NCBI GenBank assembly: GCA_016935365.1
Contig: JAFGRB010000058.1
Coordinates: 35,850-99,849, forward strand
Direction of reading: 5' to 3'
DNA length: 64,000 nucleotides
Source: Deltaproteobacteria bacterium
GTDB lineage: Bacteria > Myxococcota > B64-G9
The notes beneath the pieces are model-generated. The model was not told the DNA's origin and did no database searches. It worked only from the letters and a program-made list of their open reading frames with translations. The stretch's first letter is position 1. The number at the start of each line of letters is the position of its first letter. Below, piece by piece: positions 32,755-42,390 of this stretch. The position numbers were made by a program, and so were the translations under genes.

Positions 32755-34343
32755 TGGGCTGGCAGAAGCGACTCGTCCTGCATCCGTTTCTCTTCGCCAT
32801 CTTCCCGGTGCTCTTCCTCTTCGCCCAGAACGCGAAGCACATGCAGGCCGCGGACGTGGCGCTGCCCGTCGCGATCGTGCTGGCCGCGGCGCTGGCGGCC
32901 TGCCTGCTCGTGAACCTGGGCCTGCGCCAGGCGCGAAAGACCGGGATCGTCGTCAGCGCCTTCTTCGTCCTGTTCTTCTCTCACGGGCACCTGCTCGAGC
33001 TAGCCAGCCTGGCCGGGCTCGACTTCAACCCGCTGGGCGTCGCGCCGAACATGGTCCTGGCCTGTGTCTGGCTGGCCCTGCTGGTCGTCTGTCTGTACCT
33101 CGTGCTTCGCACGCGATCGGACCTGGTCAAGCTCACCCGGGTGCTCGACGGCGTGGCGCTCTTGCTCGTCGGCTTGCAGATCGCGCAGTCGGGCTACGTG
33201 CTGGCCACGCGCCGGCCGGCCGAGCAGGGATCCGCTCAGGCCGTCGACGCTGGCGCGGGCACTGGCGAGCGGCCCGACATCTACTACATCATCCTCGACG
33301 GCTACCAGCGCCAGGACCGGCTCCGGGCGCTGTTCGGCTACGACAACCGGCCCTTTCTCGATCACCTCCGCCAGGCGGGCTTCTACGTGGCGGACAGGAG
33401 CCGCTCGAACTACATCCAGACCTTGCTCTCGCTGTGCTCGTCCCTCAACATGCAGTACCTCGACGGGATCGCCGGGATCGATCCCGACGGCGACGACCGC
33501 CTGCCGATGCAGGCGAAGCTGCGAGACAACGAGGTGTTCCGCTTCTTGCGCCGGCGGGGGTACCGGATCGTGTCCTTCTCCTCGGGCTACGCCATGACCG
33601 AGCTCCACACGGCGGACGTGCTGCTGGAGCCGGATCGCAACCTGTCCGAGTTCCAGGGCCTGCTGCTGTCCACGACGCCTCTGCCGGCCTTGCTGCACGG
33701 CCTGGAGTCGCCGTTCGATCTGCAGCGCAGGCGGATCCTCTACACCCTGGACAAGCTGCCCCGGATTCGCGAGGCGCGCCCGCCCCGCTTCGTCTTCGCC
33801 CACGTCCTGGCCCCCCACCCGCCGTTCCTCTTCGACGCCCAGGGGGGGCCCCACGCGCGGGAGCGATTCTTCGACCACGAGGACGGCAACCACTACTTCG
33901 GGCGCGGCGGGACGCGGCAGGAGTACCTGGATGGCTACCGCAACCAGCTCAAGGTGATCGACGGGAAGGTCTCCCGGGCCATCGACGCCCTGCTCGCGCG
34001 CCCGGGGCCCCGGCCGATCGTGATCCTCCAGGCGGATCACGGCTCGGGGCTGGGTCTCGACTGGAACAGCGCCGAGCGGAGCGACCTGGGCGAGCGCTTC
34101 TCGATCCTCAACGCCTACTTGCTGCCGGGCGAGGGCAAGTCGGACTGGCTCTACCCGTCCATCTCGCCGGTCAACACCTTCCGCGGCGTGCTCGGGGCCT
34201 ACTTCGGTGCACAGCTCGAGCTGCTGGACGACCGCATGTTCTACTCGACCTGGGACCAGCCGTTTCGCTACCTGGACGTCACCGAGAGGCTTCCGGGATC
34301 CGGGAGCGCGGTTGTCAGAAGCGGACAGCCCTTGATACAATAA
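32754..34343 (+). CDS. Membrane-bound sulfatase/phosphoethanolamine-transferase-like protein
   Basis: A 529-aa protein, ATG 32754 overlapping the previous stop. Five hydrophobic segments lie in the first about 150 residues (LHPFLFAIFPVLFLFA, IVLAAALAACLLVNLGL, GIVVSAFFVLFF, MVLACVWLALLVVCLYLVL, LDGVALLLVGLQIA). An alkaline-phosphatase-superfamily domain follows from about residue 170: DIYYIILDGYQRQD, FVFAHVLAPHPPFLFD and IVILQADHGSG. The metal residues Asp and DH are visible, but the Cys/Ser-x-Pro-x-Arg sulfatase signature is not, so it may be a transferase-like or inactive relative. It probably modifies surface glycan or lipid on the outer face of the inner membrane. Confidence 0.78.
   Translation: MGWQKRLVLHPFLFAIFPVLFLFAQNAKHMQAADVALPVAIVLAAALAACLLVNLGLRQARKTGIVVSAFFVLFFSHGHLLELASLAGLDFNPLGVAPNMVLACVWLALLVVCLYLVLRTRSDLVKLTRVLDGVALLLVGLQIAQSGYVLATRRPAEQGSAQAVDAGAGTGERPDIYYIILDGYQRQDRLRALFGYDNRPFLDHLRQAGFYVADRSRSNYIQTLLSLCSSLNMQYLDGIAGIDPDGDDRLPMQAKLRDNEVFRFLRRRGYRIVSFSSGYAMTELHTADVLLEPDRNLSEFQGLLLSTTPLPALLHGLESPFDLQRRRILYTLDKLPRIREARPPRFVFAHVLAPHPPFLFDAQGGPHARERFFDHEDGNHYFGRGGTRQEYLDGYRNQLKVIDGKVSRAIDALLARPGPRPIVILQADHGSGLGLDWNSAERSDLGERFSILNAYLLPGEGKSDWLYPSISPVNTFRGVLGAYFGAQLELLDDRMFYSTWDQPFRYLDVTERLPGSGSAVVRSGQPLIQ
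34312..34341 (+). promoter_or_regulatory. Candidate sigma70 promoter of the giant surface-protein gene
   Basis: TTGTCA (34312-34317) and TACAAT (34336-34341) are 18 nt apart, each one mismatch from consensus. They lie about 50 bp before the ATG at 34390, overlapping the end of the sulfatase-like gene. AAGGTGAGCCC serves as ribosome site. Confidence 0.5.
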
Positions 34344-34389
34344 AAGGAATCCGTTTGCCAGGTGCCTGCGGGCACGGGAAGGTGAGCCC

Positions 34390-37300
34390 ATGAAAGCCGT
34401 GTGGAACGGGATCGCGGTTCTCTCGATGCTCTGCCTGCCAGCCGCGATGCACGCCCAGGACTGGGAGAAGGTCAACCTGGACCGCCTGCCGGAGTTCATA
34501 CAGCTCGAGGTCCTGAGCGGCTCGACCTTCGTCGCCCTGACGCCTTTCTCCAACCAGCTCTACCGGACAGAGGACGGCGCGGATACGTGGCAGAGCGTCA
34601 TCGTGGGCACGGGCGAGCTTCTTAGGCTGTACTTCCTCGATGCGCAGCGAGGCTGGGTCGTGGGCGAGAACGGCCAGATCCACGCGACAGCAGACGGCGG
34701 TGTCACATGGAGCCCTCAGTCGAGCTGTGCGGCCGGCCAATCACTGCGATCGACCTACTTCCTCGACGCCCAGCACGGCTGGGTCGTGGGCGACGGGGGC
34801 GCCGCCTGCCAGACGAGCGACGGGGGCGGGGATTGGATTGCCTTCGGGCCCGATTTCCACGGCCACGACCTCTACGACGTGTTCTTCCTGGATCTGCAGC
34901 ACGGCTGGGTCGTCGGCCAGATGGAGCTACAGCGGACCACGGATGGCACGACCTGGTACGGGGGCGTGGACGGTCCGGATAGCCCGACCTATCGAATTCG
35001 CTTCTTCGATCCCACCGACGGCCTGGCGAGCCAGAAGTGGATCGAGCTCTACGATCCCTGCGATGTCTACACCGACACGATCTGGCGCAGCCAAGACGGC
35101 GGTGCCAACTGGCTGTCGCAACATGCCTTTCCCACGAGCGAGATCGTGCTCGGCCTGGAGCTGACAGGAGCCGACACCGCCGAGTGCCTGAGCCGGGACG
35201 GCGTGCTCTACTCGACGAGCAACAGAGGAGGAAGCTGGCAGCAGACGGCCTTGTGGACCGGCTTGCTGGCCCGTGCGGCGGACCTGAGCGGCGACGACGG
35301 GGCGTACAGCGTGGGCACGGGTTCGCTCTTCGTCACGCACGACCGGGGCACGAGCTGGGCGCCGCTCGGGACCGGGACGAGCGGGACCCTGAGCGACATG
35401 GCCTGGCTGGACAGCCAGACGGGCTTGTACGTGGATGAGGGCAGATCGATGTACTTGAGCGAGGACGCGGGCCGTCACTGGTCGACGGTGTTCGAAGGGG
35501 ACTTCTCCTGCGGGCCCATGGAGGGAAGCCGGATGGCCGACCGGGTGGAGGTCTTGCCGAACGGGGCCGTGGTCGCGGTCGGCGTGCTCTGGAATGGATA
35601 CATGGATCCCGATCTGGCCTGCTTCGTGGGGGACGGCCACAGCAGCTGGGACGACTACTCCATCGAGCCCAGGACCATGGACAGCTTCAAGGCCCTGTTC
35701 TTCCTGGACTCCCAGCGCGGCTGGGCGGCGACGGCGACGCAGCTCTGGACCACGCCCGATGGGGGCCAGACGTGGACCGGGCTGAGCACGGGTGGACGCA
35801 GCATCCAGGCCATCCACTTCATCGACGCCCAGCGAGGCTGGATCGCCTGCCGGAACGGGATCATCGCCAGCACGGGCGACGGCGGATCGAGCTGGACGAA
35901 CCGGATAGCGCTCGGCGATCTGGACTTCTACGATGTCCACGTGGATGCTGGCAGCCTGGAGGCCTGGGCGGTCGGCTGGCGGAGCAGCAATGTCCGAATC
36001 TATCACTCGTCGGGCGGCGTCAACTGGAGCGAGCAGACGAACAAGCCCGGCGGGACCGGCCGGCTGTATGCTGTCGATTTCATCGACGACCAGGAGGGCT
36101 GGGCGGTCGGAGACGGCGGCTGGATCATACACACCGTAGACGGCGGGAGCAGTTGGTCCCAGCAGCAGAGCACGGTGTCTTCGAACCTGCGCAGCCTCTT
36201 CGTCTTCGACACGACCCTGGCCTACGTGGGCGGCGCTGCGGGCACGGTGCTGCGCTACGTGGGCCGCTGCGGGGACGGCTCGGTGGACGGGGGCGAGGAC
36301 TGCGATCCGGGCGCGGGCCACCACTGCTGCGATCCGATCACCTGCACCTGGACGCCTTCTGGGCAGGCCGATCCGCAAGATGCTTGCAGCGGCGCGGCGG
36401 AGTGTGAGCTGGACGTCTGCAATGGCGCGGGCGGCTGTCAAGTGATCGATGCCGACGACGGGACAGCCTGCACCGCGGACAGCGATCCCTGCACCGACGA
36501 CGTGTGCGCGTCCGGGCTCTGCGATCACCCGGCCGCCGAGCTCGTGTGCGGGGATGGGGAGGTCTGCGGAGTCGAGGACTGCGATCCGGGCGCGGGCCAC
36601 CACTGCTGCGACCCGATCACCTGCACCTGGACTCTCTCCGGTGAATCCGATCCGCAAGGCTCCTGCGCAACGGCGACCGAGTGCCAGCGAGACGTCTGCG
36701 ACGGCGGAGGCGGCTGCGCGGTCGAGGACCTGGACGACGGGGCCGCTTGCTCGGACGAAGGAGACCCGTGCACCGACGACGTGTGCAGCTCGGGGCAGTG
36801 CATCCATCCGGCCGCCGCGCTGGTCTGCGGGGACGGGGCCTTGTGCGGGAGCGAGGACTGCGATCCGGGCCTGCCCCGGGGCGACCATTGCTGCGACCCG
36901 GACACCTGCGCCTACTCCTCGAACGGATCCGAGGATCCCCAGGGCGTGTGCGCCGGCGCGGTGGAGTGCCAGGTCGAGCTCTGCGACGGTCAGGGCGGCT
37001 GCGTGAGCCAGGACGCAGACGACGGCACGCCCTGCAGTCAGGACCCTCTCTTCTGCAACGGTCGCGAGGTCTGCCTGGGCGGCGACTGCTCGAGTCCGGG
37101 AAACCCGTGCCCCAACCCGGACGATTGCGACGAGGATCTCGACATCTGCTCGGGCTGCGGCGATGGCTCGGTCAACGGAGGCGAGGAGTGCGATCCCGGA
37201 TCTCCCCGCAACGACCACTGCTGCGATCCGGCCACCTGCCTCTACGCGCCCCATGGCGGTCCGGATCCGCAGGGCGTGTGCGCCGGGGCGCCCGAGTGCC

Positions 37301-39273
37301 AGGTCGACGTGTGCGACGGCTCGGGCGGCTGCGCGACCGAGGACGTGGACGACGGCACGGCCTGCTCCCCGGACGACGATCCATGCACCGAAGACCTGTG
37401 CAGCGGAGGGCAGTGCACCCATCCGACCGCCGAGATCGTGTGCGGCGACGGAGCGCTGTGCGGCCTGGAGAGCTGTGAGACCGCGGCGCCCTACGAGGAC
37501 CACTGCTGCGATCCGCTCTCCTGCACCTGGACCCCGGACGGCGGGCTCGATCCGCAGGGCGAATGCGCCGGCGCGCTCGAGTGCCAGGTCGACCTGTGCG
37601 ATGGCTCGGGAGGCTGCCGGATCGAGACCGCCGAAGACGGCACGCCCTGCACCGACGACGGCCTCTTCTGCACCGGAGAGGAGCGGTGCGAGGACGGCGC
37701 CTGCGAGTCCGACGGCAATCCATGCGACGGCATATGCGACGAGGAGCGCGACGAGTGCCTGAACGACGAGCGGCCGCCGGTCATCGCCGAGACCGCCAAC
37801 CTCCGGGCGCTGGTCGGCGTGGCCTACATCTACGACCGGGACGGCCGTGCCGATGCGGCAGGCGCATCGCCGATCGAGTGGAGCGTGCTCGAAGGGCCGG
37901 AGGGCTTTCACATCGACAGGTCGTCCGGTGTGGTCGGATGGACGCCGCAGGCGGCCGGGGATGTCGAGATCCAGCTCCTCGCCGAGAACGACTTCGGCAG
38001 CGATGACTACGATTTCACGGTCTCGGTGACAGAGGAGAGCGTCCAGCCTCCGACGGCCGTGATCGCCACCAACCCCTATCCGCCGGAAGGCTTCGTCCCG
38101 TTCCAAATCCAGTTCAACGGCGCCCAGAGCACATCGCCGTCCTCCGAGATCGTCAGCCACAAGTGGATCTTCGGAGACGGATCGCCGGTCGAGTACGACC
38201 AGGTCGTCAATCACGACTACCTCGTGCCGGGTGGCTACAAGGCCCGCCTGATCGTATTCGACGCAAACGGGCTCAAGGGCGAGGCATCGGTGGGGATCTT
38301 GGTCTCGGTCCGGACGGAGGAAGGCGAGATCGCGCCGCCCAGCGCCTCGATCGTGGCAAGCGAGCGCGAGGGCGAGGGCACCTTGACGGTCCAGTTCGCA
38401 TGCGACTGCCGGGCGGGCAGCGCGCCCATCGCAGCCTACCAGTGGGACTTCGGAGATGGAAGCCAGTCCGTGCTCGAAGAAGTCTCGCACTCCTTCAGCG
38501 TGGGCGCCTACCGGGTGCGGCTGACCGTCATGGACGACAACGGCCTCTACGCACACGACTGGACCGAGGTTGTGGTGACCGAGGGCGGCCTCAAGCCCCC
38601 GGTCGTGGACGCGGGCGTGGAGCCGGTGAGCGGCGAGGCGCCGCTGGAGGTCTGGTTCATCGGCCTGGCGGCGGACAGCGACGGAGAGATCGTATCGCGA
38701 GGCTGGCAGTTCGGAGACGGCGGGGAGGCATCCGAGGAGAGCGCCCGTCACATCTACGCGCAGCCCGGAATCTATCAGGCCACTTTCCATGCCGAGGACG
38801 ACAGCGGCCTCGAGGGCTTCGCCTCGGTGGAGATCCTGGTCTCGGACGAGAACCGGCTCCTGCCGCCAAGCATCATCTCGGCTGCCGGGCTGGAAGCGCG
38901 GGTGGGCGAAGCGTACCGGTACGACACGGATGGCTTGCCCGCCGCGCGCGGCAGCCGGCCATTCGAGTGGTCGATCGGCCGCCAGGTCGGCGGAGAGACG
39001 GTCGGCAAGCCAGAGGGCATGCAGATCGAACCCGGCACTGGCCGGATTACCTGGACGCCGACCGAAGACCAGAAGGGCGAGCAGCGGGTCTCCCTGGTGG
39101 TGAGGAACGGAGCCGGAGCGGATGCTCAGGAGTTCGTCGTCCAGGTCGAGTCGGATGGCAGCGGAGGCGGGGGCTGCGGATGCGCGTCGGGGCGCGCAGA
39201 CCGCTCGGCCGACATCGCGATGCTGCTGCTTCTCGCGCTGGTGTTATCCCGGCGCAGGCTGGGCATCCCGTGA
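34390..39273 (+). CDS. Giant surface protein: YCF48/BNR-type propeller, Cys-rich repeats, PKD repeats, MYXO-CTERM
   Basis: 1,627 aa, exported and probably anchored at the cell surface. A signal peptide (MKAVWNGIAVLSMLCLPAAMHA) is followed to about residue 620 by many repeats of the type FLDAQRGWVVGENG...TADGGVTW, as in YCF48-like or BNR beta-propellers. Residues about 627-1120 hold five Cys-rich units beginning CGDGxxxGxEDCDPG...HHCCDP and containing DDGTxCxxxxDPCTDDxC. An Ig/He_PIG-like unit (about 1130-1215), three PKD-type domains (FGDGSPVEYD, FGDGSQSVLEE, FGDGGEASEE) and another He_PIG unit follow. The end is GGGCGCASGRADRS, a hydrophobic helix and SRRRLGIP, the MYXO-CTERM signal. Likely adhesion or binding; no enzyme motif seen. 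Confidence 0.88.
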   Translation: MKAVWNGIAVLSMLCLPAAMHAQDWEKVNLDRLPEFIQLEVLSGSTFVALTPFSNQLYRTEDGADTWQSVIVGTGELLRLYFLDAQRGWVVGENGQIHATADGGVTWSPQSSCAAGQSLRSTYFLDAQHGWVVGDGGAACQTSDGGGDWIAFGPDFHGHDLYDVFFLDLQHGWVVGQMELQRTTDGTTWYGGVDGPDSPTYRIRFFDPTDGLASQKWIELYDPCDVYTDTIWRSQDGGANWLSQHAFPTSEIVLGLELTGADTAECLSRDGVLYSTSNRGGSWQQTALWTGLLARAADLSGDDGAYSVGTGSLFVTHDRGTSWAPLGTGTSGTLSDMAWLDSQTGLYVDEGRSMYLSEDAGRHWSTVFEGDFSCGPMEGSRMADRVEVLPNGAVVAVGVLWNGYMDPDLACFVGDGHSSWDDYSIEPRTMDSFKALFFLDSQRGWAATATQLWTTPDGGQTWTGLSTGGRSIQAIHFIDAQRGWIACRNGIIASTGDGGSSWTNRIALGDLDFYDVHVDAGSLEAWAVGWRSSNVRIYHSSGGVNWSEQTNKPGGTGRLYAVDFIDDQEGWAVGDGGWIIHTVDGGSSWSQQQSTVSSNLRSLFVFDTTLAYVGGAAGTVLRYVGRCGDGSVDGGEDCDPGAGHHCCDPITCTWTPSGQADPQDACSGAAECELDVCNGAGGCQVIDADDGTACTADSDPCTDDVCASGLCDHPAAELVCGDGEVCGVEDCDPGAGHHCCDPITCTWTLSGESDPQGSCATATECQRDVCDGGGGCAVEDLDDGAACSDEGDPCTDDVCSSGQCIHPAAALVCGDGALCGSEDCDPGLPRGDHCCDPDTCAYSSNGSEDPQGVCAGAVECQVELCDGQGGCVSQDADDGTPCSQDPLFCNGREVCLGGDCSSPGNPCPNPDDCDEDLDICSGCGDGSVNGGEECDPGSPRNDHCCDPATCLYAPHGGPDPQGVCAGAPECQVDVCDGSGGCATEDVDDGTACSPDDDPCTEDLCSGGQCTHPTAEIVCGDGALCGLESCETAAPYEDHCCDPLSCTWTPDGGLDPQGECAGALECQVDLCDGSGGCRIETAEDGTPCTDDGLFCTGEERCEDGACESDGNPCDGICDEERDECLNDERPPVIAETANLRALVGVAYIYDRDGRADAAGASPIEWSVLEGPEGFHIDRSSGVVGWTPQAAGDVEIQLLAENDFGSDDYDFTVSVTEESVQPPTAVIATNPYPPEGFVPFQIQFNGAQSTSPSSEIVSHKWIFGDGSPVEYDQVVNHDYLVPGGYKARLIVFDANGLKGEASVGILVSVRTEEGEIAPPSASIVASEREGEGTLTVQFACDCRAGSAPIAAYQWDFGDGSQSVLEEVSHSFSVGAYRVRLTVMDDNGLYAHDWTEVVVTEGGLKPPVVDAGVEPVSGEAPLEVWFIGLAADSDGEIVSRGWQFGDGGEASEESARHIYAQPGIYQATFHAEDDSGLEGFASVEILVSDENRLLPPSIISAAGLEARVGEAYRYDTDGLPAARGSRPFEWSIGRQVGGETVGKPEGMQIEPGTGRITWTPTEDQKGEQRVSLVVRNGAGADAQEFVVQVESDGSGGGGCGCASGRADRSADIAMLLLLALVLSRRRLGIP

Positions 39274-39288
39274 AACCCGCCCAGACGC

Positions 39289-40410
39289 TCAACGGATCAT
39301 GAAGCGACACAGGACGCCGAGGTGATCCGAGGCGTAGAGGCCGTCTCGGGGCTCGGTGTACATCAGCTCGCAGGACTCCGCGCTCGCGGTGCCCGAGGAG
39401 CCGGAAACGATGTAGATGTAGTCGATCCGCCGCTCGGGGTTGTTCGAGTGGATCGTGAAGCCGTCCTCGCCCGGCATGGTCTCGAGCCAGGCGTCGCGCA
39501 GATCGCCGCGCGTGCCCTCGTGCTCGGCCTCGCCGCGGAAGAAGCGCATGGCCAGCGTGTCGGGCTCGGCGTTGAGATCCCCCGCCATGAAGCCCGGCGC
39601 CTCCGACGGGTTGGCGCGGATGAACTCGTAGACGGCCAGGGCCTGATCGGCCTTGACCTGCTCGTCCGAGTCCGTGGTCATGTGGGTGCAGAAGAGCTGG
39701 ATCGGCCCGCAGGGCGAGTCCACCCGCCCGCCGAGGACCCTGCGCCGGAACATGACCAGGTCCAGGTGGGGGAGCTCGGCCGAGTCGTGCCAGACGATCG
39801 GGTGGCGGCTCAGGATGCCGATGCCCTCGTCGAAGGAGAAGGGGACCGTGAAGGTGAACTCCCAGTACCACTCGTAGCCGGTCAGACCGGCGAGCTGCTC
39901 GGCGAAGCAGGGCGAGTCGCCGTCCCTGATCACCTCCTGCAGGGCGACTGCGTCGGGCTGCGAGGCGAGGATGCCGTCGGCGACCATCTGCAGGCGCTGC
40001 AGGGCGTCCTCCATGCCGAGCAGCGGGTGCTTGAGGTTGATGGTCAGCACGGAGAAGGCGCATCCGCTGCCCTGGTCGCCCGCGCCGTCGGCTGCGCCGT
40101 CACCGTCGAGTGCGCCGTCACCGTCGAGTGCGCCGTCGCCGTCGAGTGCGCCGTCGCCGTCGGAGCCGCCGTCCGGGCCGGCCAGGCCGTCGTCGCCCGA
40201 GCCGTCCGGGCCGGCGTCGCCGTCGGCCTGGACGTCTCCGCCGTCGAGTGCGTCGCTGTCGCCGGAATCGCCCGTGGCCGCATCGCCGTCATCGCCGGCT
40301 GCGCCATCCGCATCGGTGCCCGCGTCCAGGCCCGCATCCGCGAGGCCGGTCGCGTCGCTGCAGGCGGATGCCGCGACGAGCAGGGCCAGCAGGGCAATCC
40401 ATCGCATCAC
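39289..40410 (-). CDS. Endonuclease/exonuclease/phosphatase-family lipoprotein
   Basis: 373 aa (the second Met, two codons further, is an equally good start). The lipoprotein signal MRWIALLALLVAASAC has a lipobox AASAC. An Asp/Gly/Ala-rich linker of about 85 residues contains DGDGAL repeats. A DNase I/EEP-fold domain then begins FSVLTINLKHP, with QEVI, TTDSDEQ, GDLNAEPDT and SDHLGVLCRF, so the catalytic Asn, Glu, Asp and His positions are present. It may degrade extracellular DNA or a phospholipid or sphingomyelin-type substrate; specificity cannot be read. The gene is convergent with the giant surface protein, only 15 bp between stops. Confidence 0.87.
   Translation of the reverse strand: MMRWIALLALLVAASACSDATGLADAGLDAGTDADGAAGDDGDAATGDSGDSDALDGGDVQADGDAGPDGSGDDGLAGPDGGSDGDGALDGDGALDGDGALDGDGAADGAGDQGSGCAFSVLTINLKHPLLGMEDALQRLQMVADGILASQPDAVALQEVIRDGDSPCFAEQLAGLTGYEWYWEFTFTVPFSFDEGIGILSRHPIVWHDSAELPHLDLVMFRRRVLGGRVDSPCGPIQLFCTHMTTDSDEQVKADQALAVYEFIRANPSEAPGFMAGDLNAEPDTLAMRFFRGEAEHEGTRGDLRDAWLETMPGEDGFTIHSNNPERRIDYIYIVSGSSGTASAESCELMYTEPRDGLYASDHLGVLCRFMIR
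40093..40164 (-). repeat. 18-bp tandem repeat coding DGDGAL units
   Basis: Four successive copies of tgcgccgtcaccgtcgag (plus strand), the last two with an A-to-G change, encode the DGDGAL repeats in the lipoprotein linker. The multiple-of-three period keeps the frame. Confidence 0.85.
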
Positions 40411-40503
40411 ATAGTGATCGTAACCGATCGTCGAGAAAAGATCACTCCGAGGAATCCGCGCATCCGCGCTGTGGCGTCTTCACCCCCACCCGGGCCTCGC
40501 CCG

Positions 40504-40593
40504 ACCTCCCCCGTCGAGGGGGAGGTGTATTTTTCGAAAGTGAACAAAGAGCTATCCGTCCCTCCCCTGGCGGGAGGGACCGGCCGAAGGCCG
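40504..40593. repeat. Array of three GC-rich hairpins (REP/MITE-like intergenic element)
   Basis: The 304-bp gap between two minus-strand genes contains three perfect inverted repeats: acctccccc/gggggaggt (loop gtcga, 40504-40526), gtccctccc/gggagggac (loop ctggc, 40558-40580) and cggcc/ggccg (loop gaa, 40581-40593). The hairpins are joined by an AT-richer spacer containing ttttt. The arrangement resembles dispersed palindromic repeats and may also terminate msrAB transcripts. No gene is visible in this gap. Confidence 0.6.
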
Positions 40594-40714
40594 AGGGAGG
40601 GGGGCGTGTAGCTTGGTCAATCATCGTGATTTCCAGGCCAAATCATGGGGTATTTTCTATTCCTGACTTGCGCAAACCCGCACTGCAAGCGAACTTGCGA
40701 ACAACGCGGATCGC

Positions 40715-41764
40715 TCACTCCCGCTCGAAGAGATGCAAGAGCTCGCCGTGGCCCTCCTCGGCAAGCCGCTCGAGCGGGACGAAGCGCAGGGCTGCGGAGT
40801 TGATGCAGTAGCGGAGCCCATCCGGCTCGGGTCCGTCGGCAAAGACGTGGCCCAGGTGAGAGTCGGAGGACCGGCTGCGGACCTCGGTCCGCAGCATGCC
40901 GTGCGATCGGTCCGGCTTCTCGATGACCGCATCCGGCTCGATGGGCCGGGTGAAGGACGGCCAGCCCGAGCCGGAGTCGAACTTGTGCACCGAGGCGAAG
41001 AGGGCCTGGCCGGACACGACGTCCACGTAGATGCCAGGCTCGTGGTGATCCCAGTATCGGTTGTCGAACGGGGGCTCGGTGGCGTTTTCGCGGGTCACCC
41101 GGTACTGCAGCGGCGTGAGCCGGGCGCGGAGATCGGAATCGGTCTCGCGGGCCTCGGAGGCCGGCTTCCGGCTCCAGGTCCGCTCGAGAAAGACCTGCCG
41201 GCCGCTGGCCTGCCGGTAGCGCGCATAGCGCTCGGGGTGCTTCTGGAAGTAGGCCCGGTGGTACTCCTCGGCCGGATGGAAGCGCTCGAGGGCGAGGATC
41301 CGCGTGGCGATGGGCCGATCGAAGATCCCCGACTCGGCCAGGCTGCGCCTCGAGCGCTCGGCAGCCAGGCGCTGGGCCTCGCCGTGGTAGAAGATGGCCG
41401 TCCGGTACTGCGATCCCCGATCGGCGAACTGTCCGTCCGCGTCGGTCGGATCGATCTGGCGCCAGAAGACGTCCAGGAGCGCCTGGTAGGAGATCGCGTC
41501 CGGATCGAAGACGATCTGCACCGCCTCGAGATGACCGGTCTCGCCGCTGCAGACCCGCTCGTAGGACGGGCTCTCTTCACGGCCGCCCGTGTAGCCGGGC
41601 GTGACCGAGCGCACGCCGTCGATCTTCGCGAAGGCGGCCTCCATACACCAGAAGCAGCCACCGGCAAAGGTCGCTTTCTCGTGGCTGGGCTCCAGCTCAC
41701 CGGCCATGACGAGGCCTCCTAGCAGCATGGCCGCCAGCGCGGCGGTTCTCGTTCCGGGTGCCAT
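40715..41764 (-). CDS. msrAB: Exported bifunctional methionine sulfoxide reductase MsrA-MsrB
   Basis: A 349-aa fusion repairing oxidised methionine. ATG 41764 is chosen because AGGA lies 8 nt upstream and it opens a signal peptide ([23 protein letters not shown]), so the enzyme is probably periplasmic or lipid-free exported. The MsrA domain at about 30-190 has the active site [13 protein letters not shown] and GYTGG. The MsrB domain at about 215-349 has GSGWPSF, the SHLGHVF segment and the active-site Cys in [11 protein letters not shown]. MsrB zinc CxxC pairs are absent, as in many MsrAB fusions. It is a stand-alone gene between a lipoprotein gene and the hairpin array. Confidence 0.95.
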   Translation of the reverse strand: MAPGTRTAALAAMLLGGLVMAGELEPSHEKATFAGGCFWCMEAAFAKIDGVRSVTPGYTGGREESPSYERVCSGETGHLEAVQIVFDPDAISYQALLDVFWRQIDPTDADGQFADRGSQYRTAIFYHGEAQRLAAERSRRSLAESGIFDRPIATRILALERFHPAEEYHRAYFQKHPERYARYRQASGRQVFLERTWSRKPASEARETDSDLRARLTPLQYRVTRENATEPPFDNRYWDHHEPGIYVDVVSGQALFASVHKFDSGSGWPSFTRPIEPDAVIEKPDRSHGMLRTEVRSRSSDSHLGHVFADGPEPDGLRYCINSAALRFVPLERLAEEGHGELLHLFERE

Positions 41765-41872
41765 CTCCACCGTCCTGTCGCAGGCCCGATCGAAATCCAG
41801 CCCCGAGGAACAAGGTAGGCACGCCCGGGGCGCTGTCAAGGAAGCCGCCGGCCCGCAAGGCGGGCACTGCGG

Positions 41873-42271
41873 TCAGATGCCCGACGGGGGAATGCAGAGC
41901 TTGTCCTCGCCGCCCTCGACCGGATCGATGTTCGAGGAGCAGTTGGACTCGTTCTCCAGCGTGCGGTTCCGGTTGCACTCGGACTTGTCCAGGCAGGTCC
42001 GGAAGCAGTAGTTGCCGCTCTCGTAGCTGGCGCACAGGGAGCCTTCCGGGCAGTCCGCGCTCGCCGTGCAGCCCTCGCGGCCGCAGTAGCCGCCCTTGAA
42101 GTCCAGGATGCACTCGAGCTCGGGCGTGTCGTCATCGCCATCGTCGCAGTCGGCGGCCGTGGCGCACTCGGCCCCGATCAGCTGCTCGTCCGCATCTGCC
42201 CCGTCGCAGCCAACGAGCAGCTGAGAGGCGAGGACGAGCGCGGCCAGACACAAGCGGTTCACCACCTTCAT
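41873..42271 (-). CDS. Small Cys-rich lipoprotein
   Basis: A 132-aa secreted lipoprotein from MKVVNRLCLAALVLASQLLVGC (lipobox LVGC); GAGGAGAAGG precedes ATG 42271. The mature part has about 12 cysteines in EGF-like spacing (CATAADCDDG, CGREGCTASADCPEGSLCASY, CFRTCLDKSEC). It resembles the many short disulfide-rich lipoproteins of myxobacteria. No enzyme motif. The region between its stop and msrAB (about 110 bp) has a short GCCCGC/GCGGGC hairpin that could be a weak terminator. Confidence 0.78.
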   Translation of the reverse strand: MKVVNRLCLAALVLASQLLVGCDGADADEQLIGAECATAADCDDGDDDTPELECILDFKGGYCGREGCTASADCPEGSLCASYESGNYCFRTCLDKSECNRNRTLENESNCSSNIDPVEGGEDKLCIPPSGI

Positions 42272-42390
42272 GACCTTCTCCTCGCGTCGTGCATTCCAGA
42301 ACAAGATGCCTCTACCCGGCGCTGGCTGTCAACGTCTTGACCCATCGCCTGGAGTGATTAGCTTGGATTTCGGATGAGGAGATCAGGCTC

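Noticed and set aside
34927-38790. 1,287-aa minus-strand ORF
   Set aside because: Antisense shadow of the giant surface protein.
41852-41866. Short GCCCGC/GCGGGC hairpin after the Cys-rich lipoprotein as a terminator
   Set aside because: Only 6 bp with no U-tract; too weak to annotate as a feature.
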